Source: Paracoccus sp. TOH (lineage in GTDB: Bacteria; Pseudomonadota; Alphaproteobacteria; Rhodobacterales; Rhodobacteraceae). From it: a stretch of DNA of 64,000 nucleotides. A program made the position numbers and the translations under genes. Where the stretch lies: contig NZ_CP098361.1 of the NCBI RefSeq assembly GCF_030388245.1, positions 310,001 through 374,000 of the forward strand. Reading direction: 5' to 3'. The notes under the pieces were generated by a model. That model saw only the letters and a program-made list of their open reading frames with translations. It did not search any database and had not been told where the DNA came from. Positions 30,287 through 38,625 of the stretch are shown here, piece after piece (within the stretch, counting starts at the first letter, position 1; the number at the start of each line of letters is the position of its first letter).

Positions 30287-30790
30287 TCAGCCGTTCTGCG
30301 GCATCAGGAAATGCCCGGTCGCCTGGGCGAAGAGCTTCTGGCGGTGGTCCTGCCAGGCCTCGACCTGCACGCTGGCATAACGCCGGCCCGAGCGCACCAC
30401 CTTGGCCCGCGCATAGGCGTCGCGCGGCAGGCCGGACCGCAGGTAGTCCACGGTGAAGTCGATGGTCTTGGGCAGGCGCGGCAGGCTGTCGGGCACCGCG
30501 GCGTCGGGGGCGATGCGGCCCTGCTCCATGTCCTCCCAGATCGCGGTCCAGGTCAGCTCGACGATGGCGGTCACCTCCAGGAAGGCGGCGGTGACGCCGC
30601 CATGGATCGCCGGCAGCATCGGGTTGCCGATCAACTTCTGGTCAAAGGGCAGCACGGCGGTCAGCTCGTCGCCGCGGCGGTCGAACTGGATGCCCAGCCA
30701 GCGGATATAGGGCACGCCCGAGACCAGCGCGTTCAGGGCGTTGTCGCGGCGCGACTTGATCGCGGCCAGGGGTTCGTTGCGGTCGGCCAT
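30287..30790 (-). CDS. PaaI family thioesterase (first of a tandem pair)
   Basis: A 167-residue hot-dog fold acyl-CoA thioesterase. LPAIHGGVTAAFLEVTAIVE holds the conserved HGG motif of the central helix, and TIDFTVDYLRSGLPRDAYAR is the following strand pair. The ATG at 30790 begins MADRNEPLAA; a frame extending to 30850 overlaps the neighbour and is rejected. It starts one base after the end of the second thioesterase. The substrate is unknown; proximity to beta-oxidation genes suggests an acyl-CoA. Confidence 0.9.
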   Translation of the reverse strand: MADRNEPLAAIKSRRDNALNALVSGVPYIRWLGIQFDRRGDELTAVLPFDQKLIGNPMLPAIHGGVTAAFLEVTAIVELTWTAIWEDMEQGRIAPDAAVPDSLPRLPKTIDFTVDYLRSGLPRDAYARAKVVRSGRRYASVQVEAWQDHRQKLFAQATGHFLMPQNG

Positions 30791-30791
30791 G

Positions 30792-31235
30792 TCAGCGCTC
30801 GATGGTGAAGGCCCCGGTGGCCGAGGCCACGGGGCGGCTGTCGTCGTCATCCGTCGCCACCGCCCGCACGAAGGCGACCGAGCGGGTGATGTGATAGCAG
30901 CTCGCCTTGGCGCGGATGGTCTGGCCGGGCGTCGCGGCGCGCATGTAGTCGATGCGCAGGTCGATGGTCGCGGTCGAGCGCGCGCCCGTCGGATGCACCA
31001 TCACCGCCGCCCCGCAGCAGGTGTCCATCAGCGCCGAGATGACGCCGCCATGGATCACGCCGCTGCGCGGATCGCCGACCAGATCCTCGCGCCAGGGCAG
31101 CCAGATCTCGGCCCCCTGCTCGGACAGCTCGCCGAAGCTCATGCCAAGCGCGCGGGCATGCGGGATCACCTCGATGAACTGCCGCGCGATGCGCTGGCGC
31201 TGCTCGATCTGCTCCTCGGAGAATGGGTCGGTCAT
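30792..31235 (-). CDS. PaaI family thioesterase (second of a tandem pair)
   Basis: A 147-residue hot-dog protein. SGVIHGGVISALMDTCCGAA carries the HGG motif and the catalytic-region aspartate, and TIDLRIDYMRAATPGQTIRA follows. It is shorter than its neighbour and only distantly similar, so the pair is probably an old duplication or a heterodimer. The ATG at 31235 gives the canonical MTDPFSEEQIEQRQ start. It heads the thioesterase-thioesterase-MATE unit and diverges from the first MerR gene. Confidence 0.9.
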   Translation of the reverse strand: MTDPFSEEQIEQRQRIARQFIEVIPHARALGMSFGELSEQGAEIWLPWREDLVGDPRSGVIHGGVISALMDTCCGAAVMVHPTGARSTATIDLRIDYMRAATPGQTIRAKASCYHITRSVAFVRAVATDDDDSRPVASATGAFTIER

Positions 31236-31371
31236 GCGTCTGGCTGCCTCTGCTGGATGGGGAATGGTAGCATCGCGGGGCACACTGGCAAGCCCGCTCC
31301 CACCAATGGTTGAGTTTGCGCGGGCGGCGCGCTAGGCTGCGCCGAGGCCGGCCCGAGCATGAGTTCTTCCG

Positions 31372-31788
31372 ATGTCCGATAACGAATACATTGGCTTCAA
31401 GGAAATGTGCGCGCGTTTCGACGTGACGCCGCGCACCTTGCGCTATTACGAGTATATCGAGCTTCTGAGCCCGAAGAAGGAAGGCCGCTCGCGCTTCTAC
31501 GGCCCGCGCGAAATCGCCCGGATGAAGCTGATCCTGCGCGGTCGCCGCTTCGGCTTCTCGCTCGAGGACATCCGGCAATGGCTGCTGATCTATGGCGAGA
31601 AGGGCACGCGCGAACAATATCGCGTCTGGATCGAACTGGCCGACCGCCAGCTCGAGGTGCTGGCCCAGCAGCGCGACGAGCTGGAGGCGGCGATGGCCGA
31701 CCTGCTGGCGCTGCGCAACGAGACCCAGACGCTGCTGAAGGACATGGAAACCTCCGGAGAGGACGGCGCGGCGGCGGCCGGGCGCTGA
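31372..31788 (+). CDS. MerR family regulator (first of a tandem pair)
   Basis: A 138-residue regulator. The N-terminal winged helix is FKEMCARFDVTPRTLRYYEY, then KKEGRSRFYGPREIARMKLI and the family's second-wing RRFGFSLEDIRQWL; a long dimerisation coiled coil (about 75-130) ends it. There is no cysteine-rich metal site, so a small-molecule or acyl-CoA ligand is more likely. It lies 100 bases upstream of a close paralogue and the fatty-acid oxidation genes. No good ribosome site precedes the ATG. Confidence 0.9.
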   Translation: MSDNEYIGFKEMCARFDVTPRTLRYYEYIELLSPKKEGRSRFYGPREIARMKLILRGRRFGFSLEDIRQWLLIYGEKGTREQYRVWIELADRQLEVLAQQRDELEAAMADLLALRNETQTLLKDMETSGEDGAAAAGR

Positions 31789-31824
31789 CGGGACCGCCCC
31801 GCGGCTCTGACGCCACGTCGCACC

Positions 31825-31852
31825 TTACGCGCACGTCAACTGCGCCTATATT
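31825..31852 (+). promoter_or_regulatory. Promoter with dyad in its spacer before the second MerR gene
   Basis: TTACGCGCACGTCA (31825-31838) has a core ACG-N4-CGT dyad and agrees at 10 of 14 positions with TTACGTTAACGTAA, the form I recall for LiuR-type MerR proteins. TTACGC (31825-31830) and TATATT (31847-31852) could serve as -35 and -10 with a 16-base spacer, so the dyad overlaps the promoter as in MerR control. Confidence 0.5.
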
Positions 31853-31888
31853 CCCCTTCGAGGCGTTCCACTGAGGGAGGGATCGGCG

Positions 31889-32278
31889 ATGAGCGACGCT
31901 TTGATGACCATCCGCCAGATGTGCGACGCCTTCGAGGTGACGCCCCGCACCCTGCGCTTTTACGAGTCCCGCGAGCTGATCTTCCCCGAGCGTCGGGGCC
32001 AGCACCGGCTTTACGACCGCGCCGACCGGGCGCGGCTGAAACTGATCCTGCGCGGCAAGCGCTTCGGCTTCTCGCTGGAGCAGATCCGCCAGCTGCTCGA
32101 GCTTTACGACCCGGCCGAGCGCAACCTCACCCAGACCGAGGCCACCCTGGCCACCGCCCGCGAGCGGCTTGCCGACATGGAGCGGCAACACCACGAGCTG
32201 GGCGGAGCCATCACCGAGCTGCGCGAGCAGATCGCCGAGGGCGAGCTCTGGCTGCAGAACCTGAAATCCGGCGCCTGA
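31889..32278 (+). CDS. MerR family regulator (second of a tandem pair)
   Basis: A 129-residue paralogue of the protein just upstream: [20 protein letters not shown] and [20 protein letters not shown] align with the first copy. It has the same layout, a winged helix and a coiled-coil tail, and lacks metal-binding cysteines. A strong ribosome site (GGGAGGGATCGGCG) precedes the ATG. It ends 22 bases before the acyl-CoA dehydrogenase, so it is probably the first gene of the beta-oxidation transcript and its regulator. Confidence 0.92.
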   Translation: MSDALMTIRQMCDAFEVTPRTLRFYESRELIFPERRGQHRLYDRADRARLKLILRGKRFGFSLEQIRQLLELYDPAERNLTQTEATLATARERLADMERQHHELGGAITELREQIAEGELWLQNLKSGA

Positions 32279-32300
32279 CGCGCCAACCCTGGGAGGACCG

Positions 32301-34079
32301 ATGACCACCTATGCCGCCCCCGTCCGCGACATGCAGTTCGTGCTGCATGACGTGCTCGAGATCTCGAAGCAGGCGCTTCCCGGCTATGGCGATCTCGACC
32401 GCGACTTCACTCAGGCCGTGCTGGATGCCGCCGGCAAGCTGGCCTCGGAAGTGCTGGCGCCACTGAACCCGGTCGGCGACCGGCAGGGCTGCCGGCTGGA
32501 AAACGGCATGGTGCGCACGCCCGACGGCTTCCGCGCGGCTTTCGAGCAGATGCGCGAGGGCGGCTGGGCCGCGCTCGACTGCGACCCGGCCTATGGCGGT
32601 CAGGGCATGCCCTATGTGATCGGCCTGGCGGCGGGCGAGATGTTCTCGGCCTCGAACATGGCCTTCACCATGTATCAGGGCCTGACCCATGGCGCCTATT
32701 CGGCGATCCACACCCATGGCAGCGACGCGCAGAAGGCCACCTATCTGCCGAAAATGGTGTCCTGCGAATGGACCGGCACGATGAACCTGACCGAGCCCCA
32801 TGCCGGCACCGATCTGGGGCTTCTGCGCACCAGGGCCGAGCCGCAGCAGGACGGCAGCTATCTGATCACCGGGCAGAAGATCTTCATCTCGGCCGGCGAC
32901 CACGACATGGCAGAAAACGTCATCCACCTGGTGCTGGCCAAGGCCCCCGGCGGCGGCGAGGGCACACGCGGCATCTCGCTCTTCATCGTGCCGAAGTTCC
33001 TGGTGAACGAGGATGGCAGCCTGGGCGAGCGCAACAAGCTCTCGGTCGGCAGTCTCGAGGAAAAGATGGGCATTCACGGCAATGCCACCTGCGTGATGAA
33101 CTATGACGGCGCCAGGGGCTGGCTGCTGGGCGAGCTGCACAAGGGCATGCGCGCCATGTTCACCATGATGAACGAGGCCCGGATCGGCGTCGGCCTGCAG
33201 GGCTATTCGGTGGCCGAGGGCGCCTATCAGAACGCCGTCGCCTATGCCCGCGACCGGCTGCAGGGCCGCGCGGTGACGGGGGACGAGAACCCCGCGGGAC
33301 CGGCCGATCCGCTGATCGTCCACCCGGACATCCGCCGCAACCTGATGGACCAGAAAAGCTTCCTGGAAGCCGCGCGCGCGCTGGCCTTCTGGGGCGCGCA
33401 TCTGATCGACCGCGCCGTGCTGGCCGATGACAAGGAGGCGGACGCGCTCGTCTCGTTGCTGACGCCGGTGATCAAGGGCTTCCTGACCGACAAGGGGTTC
33501 GAGACGGCGGTGCAGGCCCAGCAGGTCTTCGGCGGCCATGGCTATATCGAGGAACAGGGCATGTCGCAATTCGTCCGCGACGCCCGGATCACCATGATCT
33601 ACGAGGGCGCGAACGGCGTGCAGGCGCTGGACCTGGTCGGCCGCAAGCTGGCGGCCGAAGGCGGCAGGCCGATCATGGCCTTCTTCGAGATGGTGAAATC
33701 CGAGATCAAGGCGCAGGAAGCCGACGAGGTGCTGCAGGCCCAGTTCTGCGAGCCGCTGAAAGCGGCCTCGAAGGACCTGCAATCGGCGGCGATGTTCTTC
33801 ATGGAGCAAGGCATGAAGAACCCGAACGCGGCGCTGGCCGGCTCCTACGACTTCATGCATCTGTTCGGCCATGTGGCGCTGGGGCTGATGTGGCTGCGCA
33901 TGGCCGCCGCATCGCGCAAGGCGCTGGGGGAAGGCACGCAGGACGCCGCGTTCCACGAGACCAAGCTGGCGACGGGGCGCTATTACATGGCCAGGCAGCT
34001 GCCGGCGACCGCGATGCATCTTGCCCGCATCCGCTCGGGCGCCGAGCCGGTGATGGCCCTGGATGCAGCGCGGTTCTGA
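32301..34079 (+). CDS. Acyl-CoA dehydrogenase with C-terminal extension
   Basis: A 592-residue FAD enzyme of the long FadE/DmdC-like group. The core has [17 protein letters not shown], then [20 protein letters not shown] (FAD and substrate contact), [17 protein letters not shown], and [20 protein letters not shown] with [22 protein letters not shown]-terminal domain of about 120 residues follows, which marks this subgroup. It catalyses the first beta-oxidation step and passes electrons to ETF. GGGAGG lies six bases upstream. A 278-base gap with repeats follows. Confidence 0.95.
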   Translation: MTTYAAPVRDMQFVLHDVLEISKQALPGYGDLDRDFTQAVLDAAGKLASEVLAPLNPVGDRQGCRLENGMVRTPDGFRAAFEQMREGGWAALDCDPAYGGQGMPYVIGLAAGEMFSASNMAFTMYQGLTHGAYSAIHTHGSDAQKATYLPKMVSCEWTGTMNLTEPHAGTDLGLLRTRAEPQQDGSYLITGQKIFISAGDHDMAENVIHLVLAKAPGGGEGTRGISLFIVPKFLVNEDGSLGERNKLSVGSLEEKMGIHGNATCVMNYDGARGWLLGELHKGMRAMFTMMNEARIGVGLQGYSVAEGAYQNAVAYARDRLQGRAVTGDENPAGPADPLIVHPDIRRNLMDQKSFLEAARALAFWGAHLIDRAVLADDKEADALVSLLTPVIKGFLTDKGFETAVQAQQVFGGHGYIEEQGMSQFVRDARITMIYEGANGVQALDLVGRKLAAEGGRPIMAFFEMVKSEIKAQEADEVLQAQFCEPLKAASKDLQSAAMFFMEQGMKNPNAALAGSYDFMHLFGHVALGLMWLRMAAASRKALGEGTQDAAFHETKLATGRYYMARQLPATAMHLARIRSGAEPVMALDAARF

Positions 34080-34115
34080 AATCAGCGGCGATAGCGCCAG
34101 GAGGCAAGGCCGCAT

Positions 34116-34138
34116 GGGTATTTGAAAAACAGAGAAAG
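34116..34138 (+). repeat. Gene-end repeat tail after the acyl-CoA dehydrogenase
   Basis: GGGTATTTGAAAAACAGAG, a forward copy of the dispersed tail, 37 bases after the acyl-CoA dehydrogenase stop. The stretch 34080-34357 holds this copy, an inverted copy at 34289-34310 and an inverted fragment near 34207-34216, and no gene. Confidence 0.75.
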
Positions 34139-34288
34139 CCAAAGCTGGGCTCCGAGAACCCGGCTCCCCCCCGAAGGGCAGGAAAGAAGCGGGGAACCCG
34201 GAGCGCCTTCTCTGTTTGCGGTCATCGGCTCCCCAGCCTGTACCGCGAGACCGACATTAGGATGGAAGCGTTAAGCAAACCCTAAAGT

Positions 34289-34310
34289 CTTCTTTGTTTC
34301 ACAAATACCC
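34289..34310 (-). repeat. Inverted copy of the gene-end repeat tail
   Basis: On the minus strand GGGTATTTGTGAAACAAAG, preceded by GCGT; the forward partner at 34116 is preceded by GCAT. The two form inverted ends around a stretch of about 150 bases, and no minus-strand gene ends here, so this copy is not at a gene end. Confidence 0.65.
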
Positions 34311-34357
34311 ACGCGAAGAGCTCAACCGGCGCTGCCAGTACAGAAAAGGAAGCCCAG

Positions 34358-34999
34358 ATGACCGCCCAGCTTCATTGTTTCGGAGAATCCGGCCATTCCT
34401 ACAAGGTGGCGCTGATGATGCAGCTGACCGGCTATCCCTGGCAGCCGGTCTTCGTGGACTTCTTCGGCGGCGCCACCCGCGGCGCCGATTATCGCGCGCT
34501 GAACGAGATGGGCGAGGCGCCGGTCTTCGTCGAGCACGGGCTGACGCTGACCCAGTCCGGCGTGATCCTGCTGCACCTGGCCGAACGGACCGGGCGCTTC
34601 CTGCAGGGCGACCGGAACGAGATCCTGCGCTGGCTGTTCTGGGACAACCACAAGGGCTCGGCGCAATTCGGCGCGCTGCGCTTCCTGATGAACTTCCTGC
34701 CGCCTGACAAACGCCCGGCCGAGGTCATCGCCTGGCTGCAAGGTCGCTGCAGGGCAGCGTTGAAGACGCTGGAGGGGCATCTGGCCGGCCGCGACTGGCT
34801 GGCGGGCGATGGGCCGAGCATCGCCGACCTGTGCTGCTGCAGCTATCTCTATTACCCCGAGCCCTTCGGCTTCGACCGCGCCGAATGGCCGCATATCGAC
34901 GCCTGGCTGGCGCGCATCGCGGCGCTGCCCGGCTGGAAACACCCCTATGACCTGATGCCCGGCAATCCCGCGGACCGGGCCGCGAAGGAGGACGCATGA
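34358..34999 (+). CDS. Glutathione S-transferase family protein
   Basis: A 213-residue protein with the two GST domains. The thioredoxin-like N-domain begins LHCFGESGHSYKVALMMQLT and has MGEAPVFVEHGLTLTQSGVI with the cis-proline and the glutathione-binding Gln-Ser; the helical C-domain has LAGRDWLAGDGPSIADLCCC, the usual N-capping box. It lies inside the beta-oxidation run and overlaps the thiolase start by ATGA. A role in detoxifying enals or in isomerisation is possible but not shown. Confidence 0.92.
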   Translation: MTAQLHCFGESGHSYKVALMMQLTGYPWQPVFVDFFGGATRGADYRALNEMGEAPVFVEHGLTLTQSGVILLHLAERTGRFLQGDRNEILRWLFWDNHKGSAQFGALRFLMNFLPPDKRPAEVIAWLQGRCRAALKTLEGHLAGRDWLAGDGPSIADLCCCSYLYYPEPFGFDRAEWPHIDAWLARIAALPGWKHPYDLMPGNPADRAAKEDA

Positions 35000-36207
35000 C
35001 CGAAGCCTATATCTACGACGCCGCCCGCACCCCACGCGGCAAGGGTCGCCCGGATGGCGGCCTGCACGAAGTCACCTCGGTCGCGCTGTCGGCGCGGCTT
35101 CTGAATGCCGTCAAGGAACGCAATGGCCTGGAAGGCCACGCGGTCGAGGACGTGATCTGGGGCAATGTCACCCAGGTCAAGGAACAGGGCGGCTGCCTGG
35201 CCCGCTCGGCGGTGCTGGAATCCGACCTGGACGAGTCGATCCCCGGCCTTGCCATCAACCGTTTCTGCGCCTCGGGCATGGAGGCGGTGAACCTGGCCGC
35301 GAACCAGGTCAAGGGCGGCGCCGGTCAGGCCTATATCGCCGGCGGGGTCGAGATGATGGGCCGCGTGCCGATGGGCAGCGACGGCGCCGCCATCGCCGTG
35401 GATCCCAGCCTGACCTTCAAGACCTATTTCGTGCCGCAGGGCATCAGCGCCGACATCATCGCCACCGAATACGGCTTTTCCCGCGAGGAGGCCGATGCCC
35501 TGGCCGTCGAGAGCCAGCGCCGCGCCGCCCGCGCCTGGCAAGAGAACCGCTTCGCCAAGTCCATCGTGCCGGTCCGGGACCAGAACGGCCTGACCATCCT
35601 CGACCGCGACGAATACCTGCGGCCCGGCACCACGCTGGAGGATCTCGCGAAGCTGAAGGCCAGCTTCAAGGAAATGGGCGAGAGCATGCCCGGCTTCGAC
35701 AAGGTGGCGATGCTGAAATATCCGCATCTGGACCGCATCGAGCATATCCACCATGCCGGCAACAGCTCGGGCATCGTCGACGGCGCCGCCGCGGTGCTGA
35801 TCGGCAACGCGGAATTCGGCAAGGCGCATGGGCTCAAGCCCCGCGCCCGCATCCGCGCCACTGCCAAGATCGGCACCGATCCGACCATCATGCTGACCGG
35901 CCCGGTGCCGGTGACGGAAAAGATCCTGCGCGACTCCGGCATGGCGATTTCGGACATCGACCTCTTCGAGGTGAACGAGGCCTTCGCCTCGGTCGTCCTG
36001 CGCTTCATGCAGGCCTTCCAGGTCGATCCCGGCATGGTCAACGTCAACGGCGGCGCCATCGCGCTGGGTCACCCGCTGGGTGCGACCGGCGCCATCATCA
36101 TCGGCACGCTGCTGGACGAGCTTGAGCGGCAGGACAAGACCGTGGGCCTCGCCACGCTCTGCATCGCGTCCGGCATGGGCGCGGCCACCATCATCGAGCG
36201 CGTCTGA
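34996..36207 (+). CDS. fadA: Acetyl-CoA C-acyltransferase (thiolase)
   Basis: A 403-residue thiolase. The nucleophilic cysteine is in NRFCASGMEAVNLAANQ near residue 92, the histidine in NVNGGAIALGHPLGATGA near 358, and the second cysteine in LCIASGMGAATI near 390. In fatty-acid oxidation it cleaves 3-ketoacyl-CoA with CoA. It follows GST with a 4-base overlap and precedes the multifunctional FadJ-like protein by 11 bases, the partner it would form a complex with. Confidence 0.95.
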   Translation: MTEAYIYDAARTPRGKGRPDGGLHEVTSVALSARLLNAVKERNGLEGHAVEDVIWGNVTQVKEQGGCLARSAVLESDLDESIPGLAINRFCASGMEAVNLAANQVKGGAGQAYIAGGVEMMGRVPMGSDGAAIAVDPSLTFKTYFVPQGISADIIATEYGFSREEADALAVESQRRAARAWQENRFAKSIVPVRDQNGLTILDRDEYLRPGTTLEDLAKLKASFKEMGESMPGFDKVAMLKYPHLDRIEHIHHAGNSSGIVDGAAAVLIGNAEFGKAHGLKPRARIRATAKIGTDPTIMLTGPVPVTEKILRDSGMAISDIDLFEVNEAFASVVLRFMQAFQVDPGMVNVNGGAIALGHPLGATGAIIIGTLLDELERQDKTVGLATLCIASGMGAATIIERV

Positions 36208-36218
36208 GGGAGGGGAAC

Positions 36219-38396
36219 ATGACCGATTTCACCATGCAAAAGGACGCCGAGGGCGTCGCGACCATCATCTGGGACGTGCCCGGCAAATCGATGAACGTGC
36301 TGTCGCTGGACGGCGCTGCCGCGCTTGGCGCGCTGATCGACGATGCCCTGGCCGACGAAGCCGTGAAGGGCATCGTCATCACCAGCGGCAAGGCGGATTT
36401 CGCTGCCGGCATGGACCTGAACGTCATCGCCGGCATGAAGCAGGGCGGGGCGCAGGCGGTCTTCGACGGCGTGATGACGCTGCACCGCCTGCTGCGCAAG
36501 ATCGAGCTGGCGGGGATGGACCCCAAGACGAAAAAGGGCGGCAAGCCGATCGCGGCCGCCCTGCCCGGCACCGCGCTGGGGATCGGGCTGGAACTGCCTC
36601 TGGCCACGCATCGCATCTTTGCCGCCGAAAACCCGAAGGCCAAGATCGGCCTGCCCGAGATCATGGTCGGCATCTTTCCCGGTGCCGGCGGCACCACCCG
36701 CCTGGTGCGCAAGCTGGGCGCCATGGGCGCCGCCCCCTTCCTGCTGGAGGGCAAGCTCAGCGACCCGGCCAAGGCCAGATCCGCCGGGCTGATCGACGAG
36801 GTGGCGGCCGATCCGCTGGCCGCCGCCCGCGACTGGGTGCTGAAGGCCTCGGATGCCGATCTGGTGAAGCCCTGGGATGCCAAGGGCTACAAGATGCCGG
36901 GCGGCGAACCCTACCATCCGGCGGGCTTCATGACCTTCGTCGGCGCCAGCGCCATGGTGCATGGCAAGACGCTGGGCGTCTATCCGGCGGCGAAGGCGCT
37001 GCTGAGCGCCGTCTATGAAGGCGCCATGGTGCCCTTTGACACGGCGCTGAAGATCGAGGCGCGCTGGTTCACCAATGTGTTGATGAACCCCAGCGCCACC
37101 GCGATGATCCGCAGCCTGTTCATCAACAAGGAAGCGCTGGAGAAGGGCGCGAACCGTCCCGAGGCCCCCGACCAGAGCGTGAAGAAAGTCGGCATCCTCG
37201 GCGCCGGCATGATGGGTGCCGGCATCGCCTATGTCTCGGCCATGGCCGGGATCGAGGTGGTGCTGATCGACTCGACGCCAGAGGCGGCCGAGCGCGGCAA
37301 GTCCTATTCCACCGGTCTGCTGGACAAGGCGATCAGCCGCAAGAAATCCACCGAGGAGAAGAAGGCCGAGGTGCTGGCCCGGATCACGCCGACCACCGAC
37401 TACGCCGCGCTGCAGGGCTGCGATCTGGTCGTCGAGGCGGTGTTCGAGGACACCACCGTCAAGGCCGAGGTAACCAAACGCGCCGAGGCAGTGATCCCCG
37501 CCGACGCGATCTTCGCCACCAACACCTCGACGCTGCCGATCACCGCATTGGCCAAGGCCAGCATCCGACCCGAGCAGTTCATCGGCATCCATTTCTTCAG
37601 CCCGGTGGACAAGATGCTGCTGGTCGAGATCATCAAGGGCCGCGAGACCGGCCCGCGCGCGGTGGCCAAGGCGCTGGATTTCGTGCGCCAGATCCGCAAG
37701 ACCGCCATCGTGGTCAACGACGCACGCTTCTTCTACGCCAACCGCTGCATCATCCCCTATCTCAACGAGGGCATCCGCATGGTGGCCGAGGGCGTCAGCC
37801 CCACATTGATCGAGAACGCCGCCAAGCTGATGGGCATGCCGCTGGGGCCGCTGCAGCTGGTGGACGAGACCTCGATCGACCTCGGCGTCAAGATTGCCAA
37901 GGCCACGAGGGCGGCCATGGGCGATGCCTACCCGGACGGCGCGGTGGACGCGGTGATCTTCAAGCTCGCCGACCAGGGCCGGCTCGGCCGCAAGGCCAAG
38001 GCCGGCTTCTATGACTATGACGAGGCCGGCAAGCGCCAGGGTTTCTGGTCGGGCCTCGCGACCGAATGGCCCGAAGCCGACACCCAGCCCGAGCTGACCG
38101 AGATCCAGCACCGGCTGATGTTCGCACAATCGCTGGAAGCGGTCCGCGCGCTCGAGGAAGGCGTGCTGGAAGACATCCGCGAAGGCGATGTCGGCGCCAT
38201 TCTCGGCTGGGGCTTCGCGCCTTGGTCGGGCGGTCCCTTCGGCTGGCTCGACATGCTGGGCGCCCCCCGCGCCGCCGAGATCGCCGAGAAGCTCGCGGCG
38301 AAGTTCGGCCCCCGCTTCGCCACGCCGCAACTGCTCAAGGACATGGCCGCGAAGGGCGAAAGCTTCTACGGCAAGACCGCCCGCAAGGCCGCCTGA
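36219..38396 (+). CDS. fadJ: Multifunctional enoyl-CoA hydratase / 3-hydroxyacyl-CoA dehydrogenase
   Basis: A 725-residue fusion. Residues about 1-220 are a crotonase domain (oxyanion loop AALPGTALGIGLELPLATHR; GLPEIMVGIFPGAGGTTRLV with the catalytic Glu). From about 320 follows the NAD-binding domain GILGAGMMGAGIAYVSAMAG and the C-terminal 3-hydroxyacyl-CoA dehydrogenase domains with IGIHFFSPVDKMLLVEII. It catalyses hydration and dehydrogenation in beta-oxidation and works with the thiolase upstream. fadB is an equally valid name. GAGGGAGGGG precedes the ATG. Confidence 0.95.
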   Translation: MTDFTMQKDAEGVATIIWDVPGKSMNVLSLDGAAALGALIDDALADEAVKGIVITSGKADFAAGMDLNVIAGMKQGGAQAVFDGVMTLHRLLRKIELAGMDPKTKKGGKPIAAALPGTALGIGLELPLATHRIFAAENPKAKIGLPEIMVGIFPGAGGTTRLVRKLGAMGAAPFLLEGKLSDPAKARSAGLIDEVAADPLAAARDWVLKASDADLVKPWDAKGYKMPGGEPYHPAGFMTFVGASAMVHGKTLGVYPAAKALLSAVYEGAMVPFDTALKIEARWFTNVLMNPSATAMIRSLFINKEALEKGANRPEAPDQSVKKVGILGAGMMGAGIAYVSAMAGIEVVLIDSTPEAAERGKSYSTGLLDKAISRKKSTEEKKAEVLARITPTTDYAALQGCDLVVEAVFEDTTVKAEVTKRAEAVIPADAIFATNTSTLPITALAKASIRPEQFIGIHFFSPVDKMLLVEIIKGRETGPRAVAKALDFVRQIRKTAIVVNDARFFYANRCIIPYLNEGIRMVAEGVSPTLIENAAKLMGMPLGPLQLVDETSIDLGVKIAKATRAAMGDAYPDGAVDAVIFKLADQGRLGRKAKAGFYDYDEAGKRQGFWSGLATEWPEADTQPELTEIQHRLMFAQSLEAVRALEEGVLEDIREGDVGAILGWGFAPWSGGPFGWLDMLGAPRAAEIAEKLAAKFGPRFATPQLLKDMAAKGESFYGKTARKAA

Positions 38397-38407
38397 CGCA
38401 AGCCTGG

Positions 38408-38471
38408 GGACAGGGCCGCGATGGTCGGCCCTGTCCTCCCGGTCGCATGGGTATCTGGAAAACGGTGAAAC
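38408..38471 (+). repeat. Gene-end repeat after fadJ: hairpin plus tail
   Basis: An 11-base-pair perfect stem GGACAGGGCCG / CGGCCCTGTCC (38408-38436) lies 11 bases after the fadJ stop and is followed by GGGTATCTGGAAAACGGTG (tail 38449-38471). It very likely ends the beta-oxidation transcript. Confidence 0.8.
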
Positions 38472-38522
38472 CCGCCACCGTGGTGCTTCCGGAACCCCGA
38501 CAGGAAGGGCAGGGCCCGGGCA

Positions 38523-38599
38523 TTTCACCGTTTCCCAAATACCCGGAAAGACCAAGCGCCGAAGGGTTCCCCTCCGGCGCTTCTCGGTTCTCCAAGTCT
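38523..38599 (-). repeat. Two gene-end repeat tails after the adenosine kinase gene
   Basis: On the minus strand, after the kinase stop, a degenerate tail AGACTTGGAGAACCGAG (38580-38599) is followed by the hairpin GCGCCGGAGG/CCTTCGGCGC and a good tail GGGTATTTGGGAAACGGTG (38523-38544). They converge on the fadJ copy, so the gap 38397-38625 is filled by three tail copies. Confidence 0.7.
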
Positions 38600-38625
38600 T
38601 GCGGCGACCGCGCCCCAGGGCGCGA

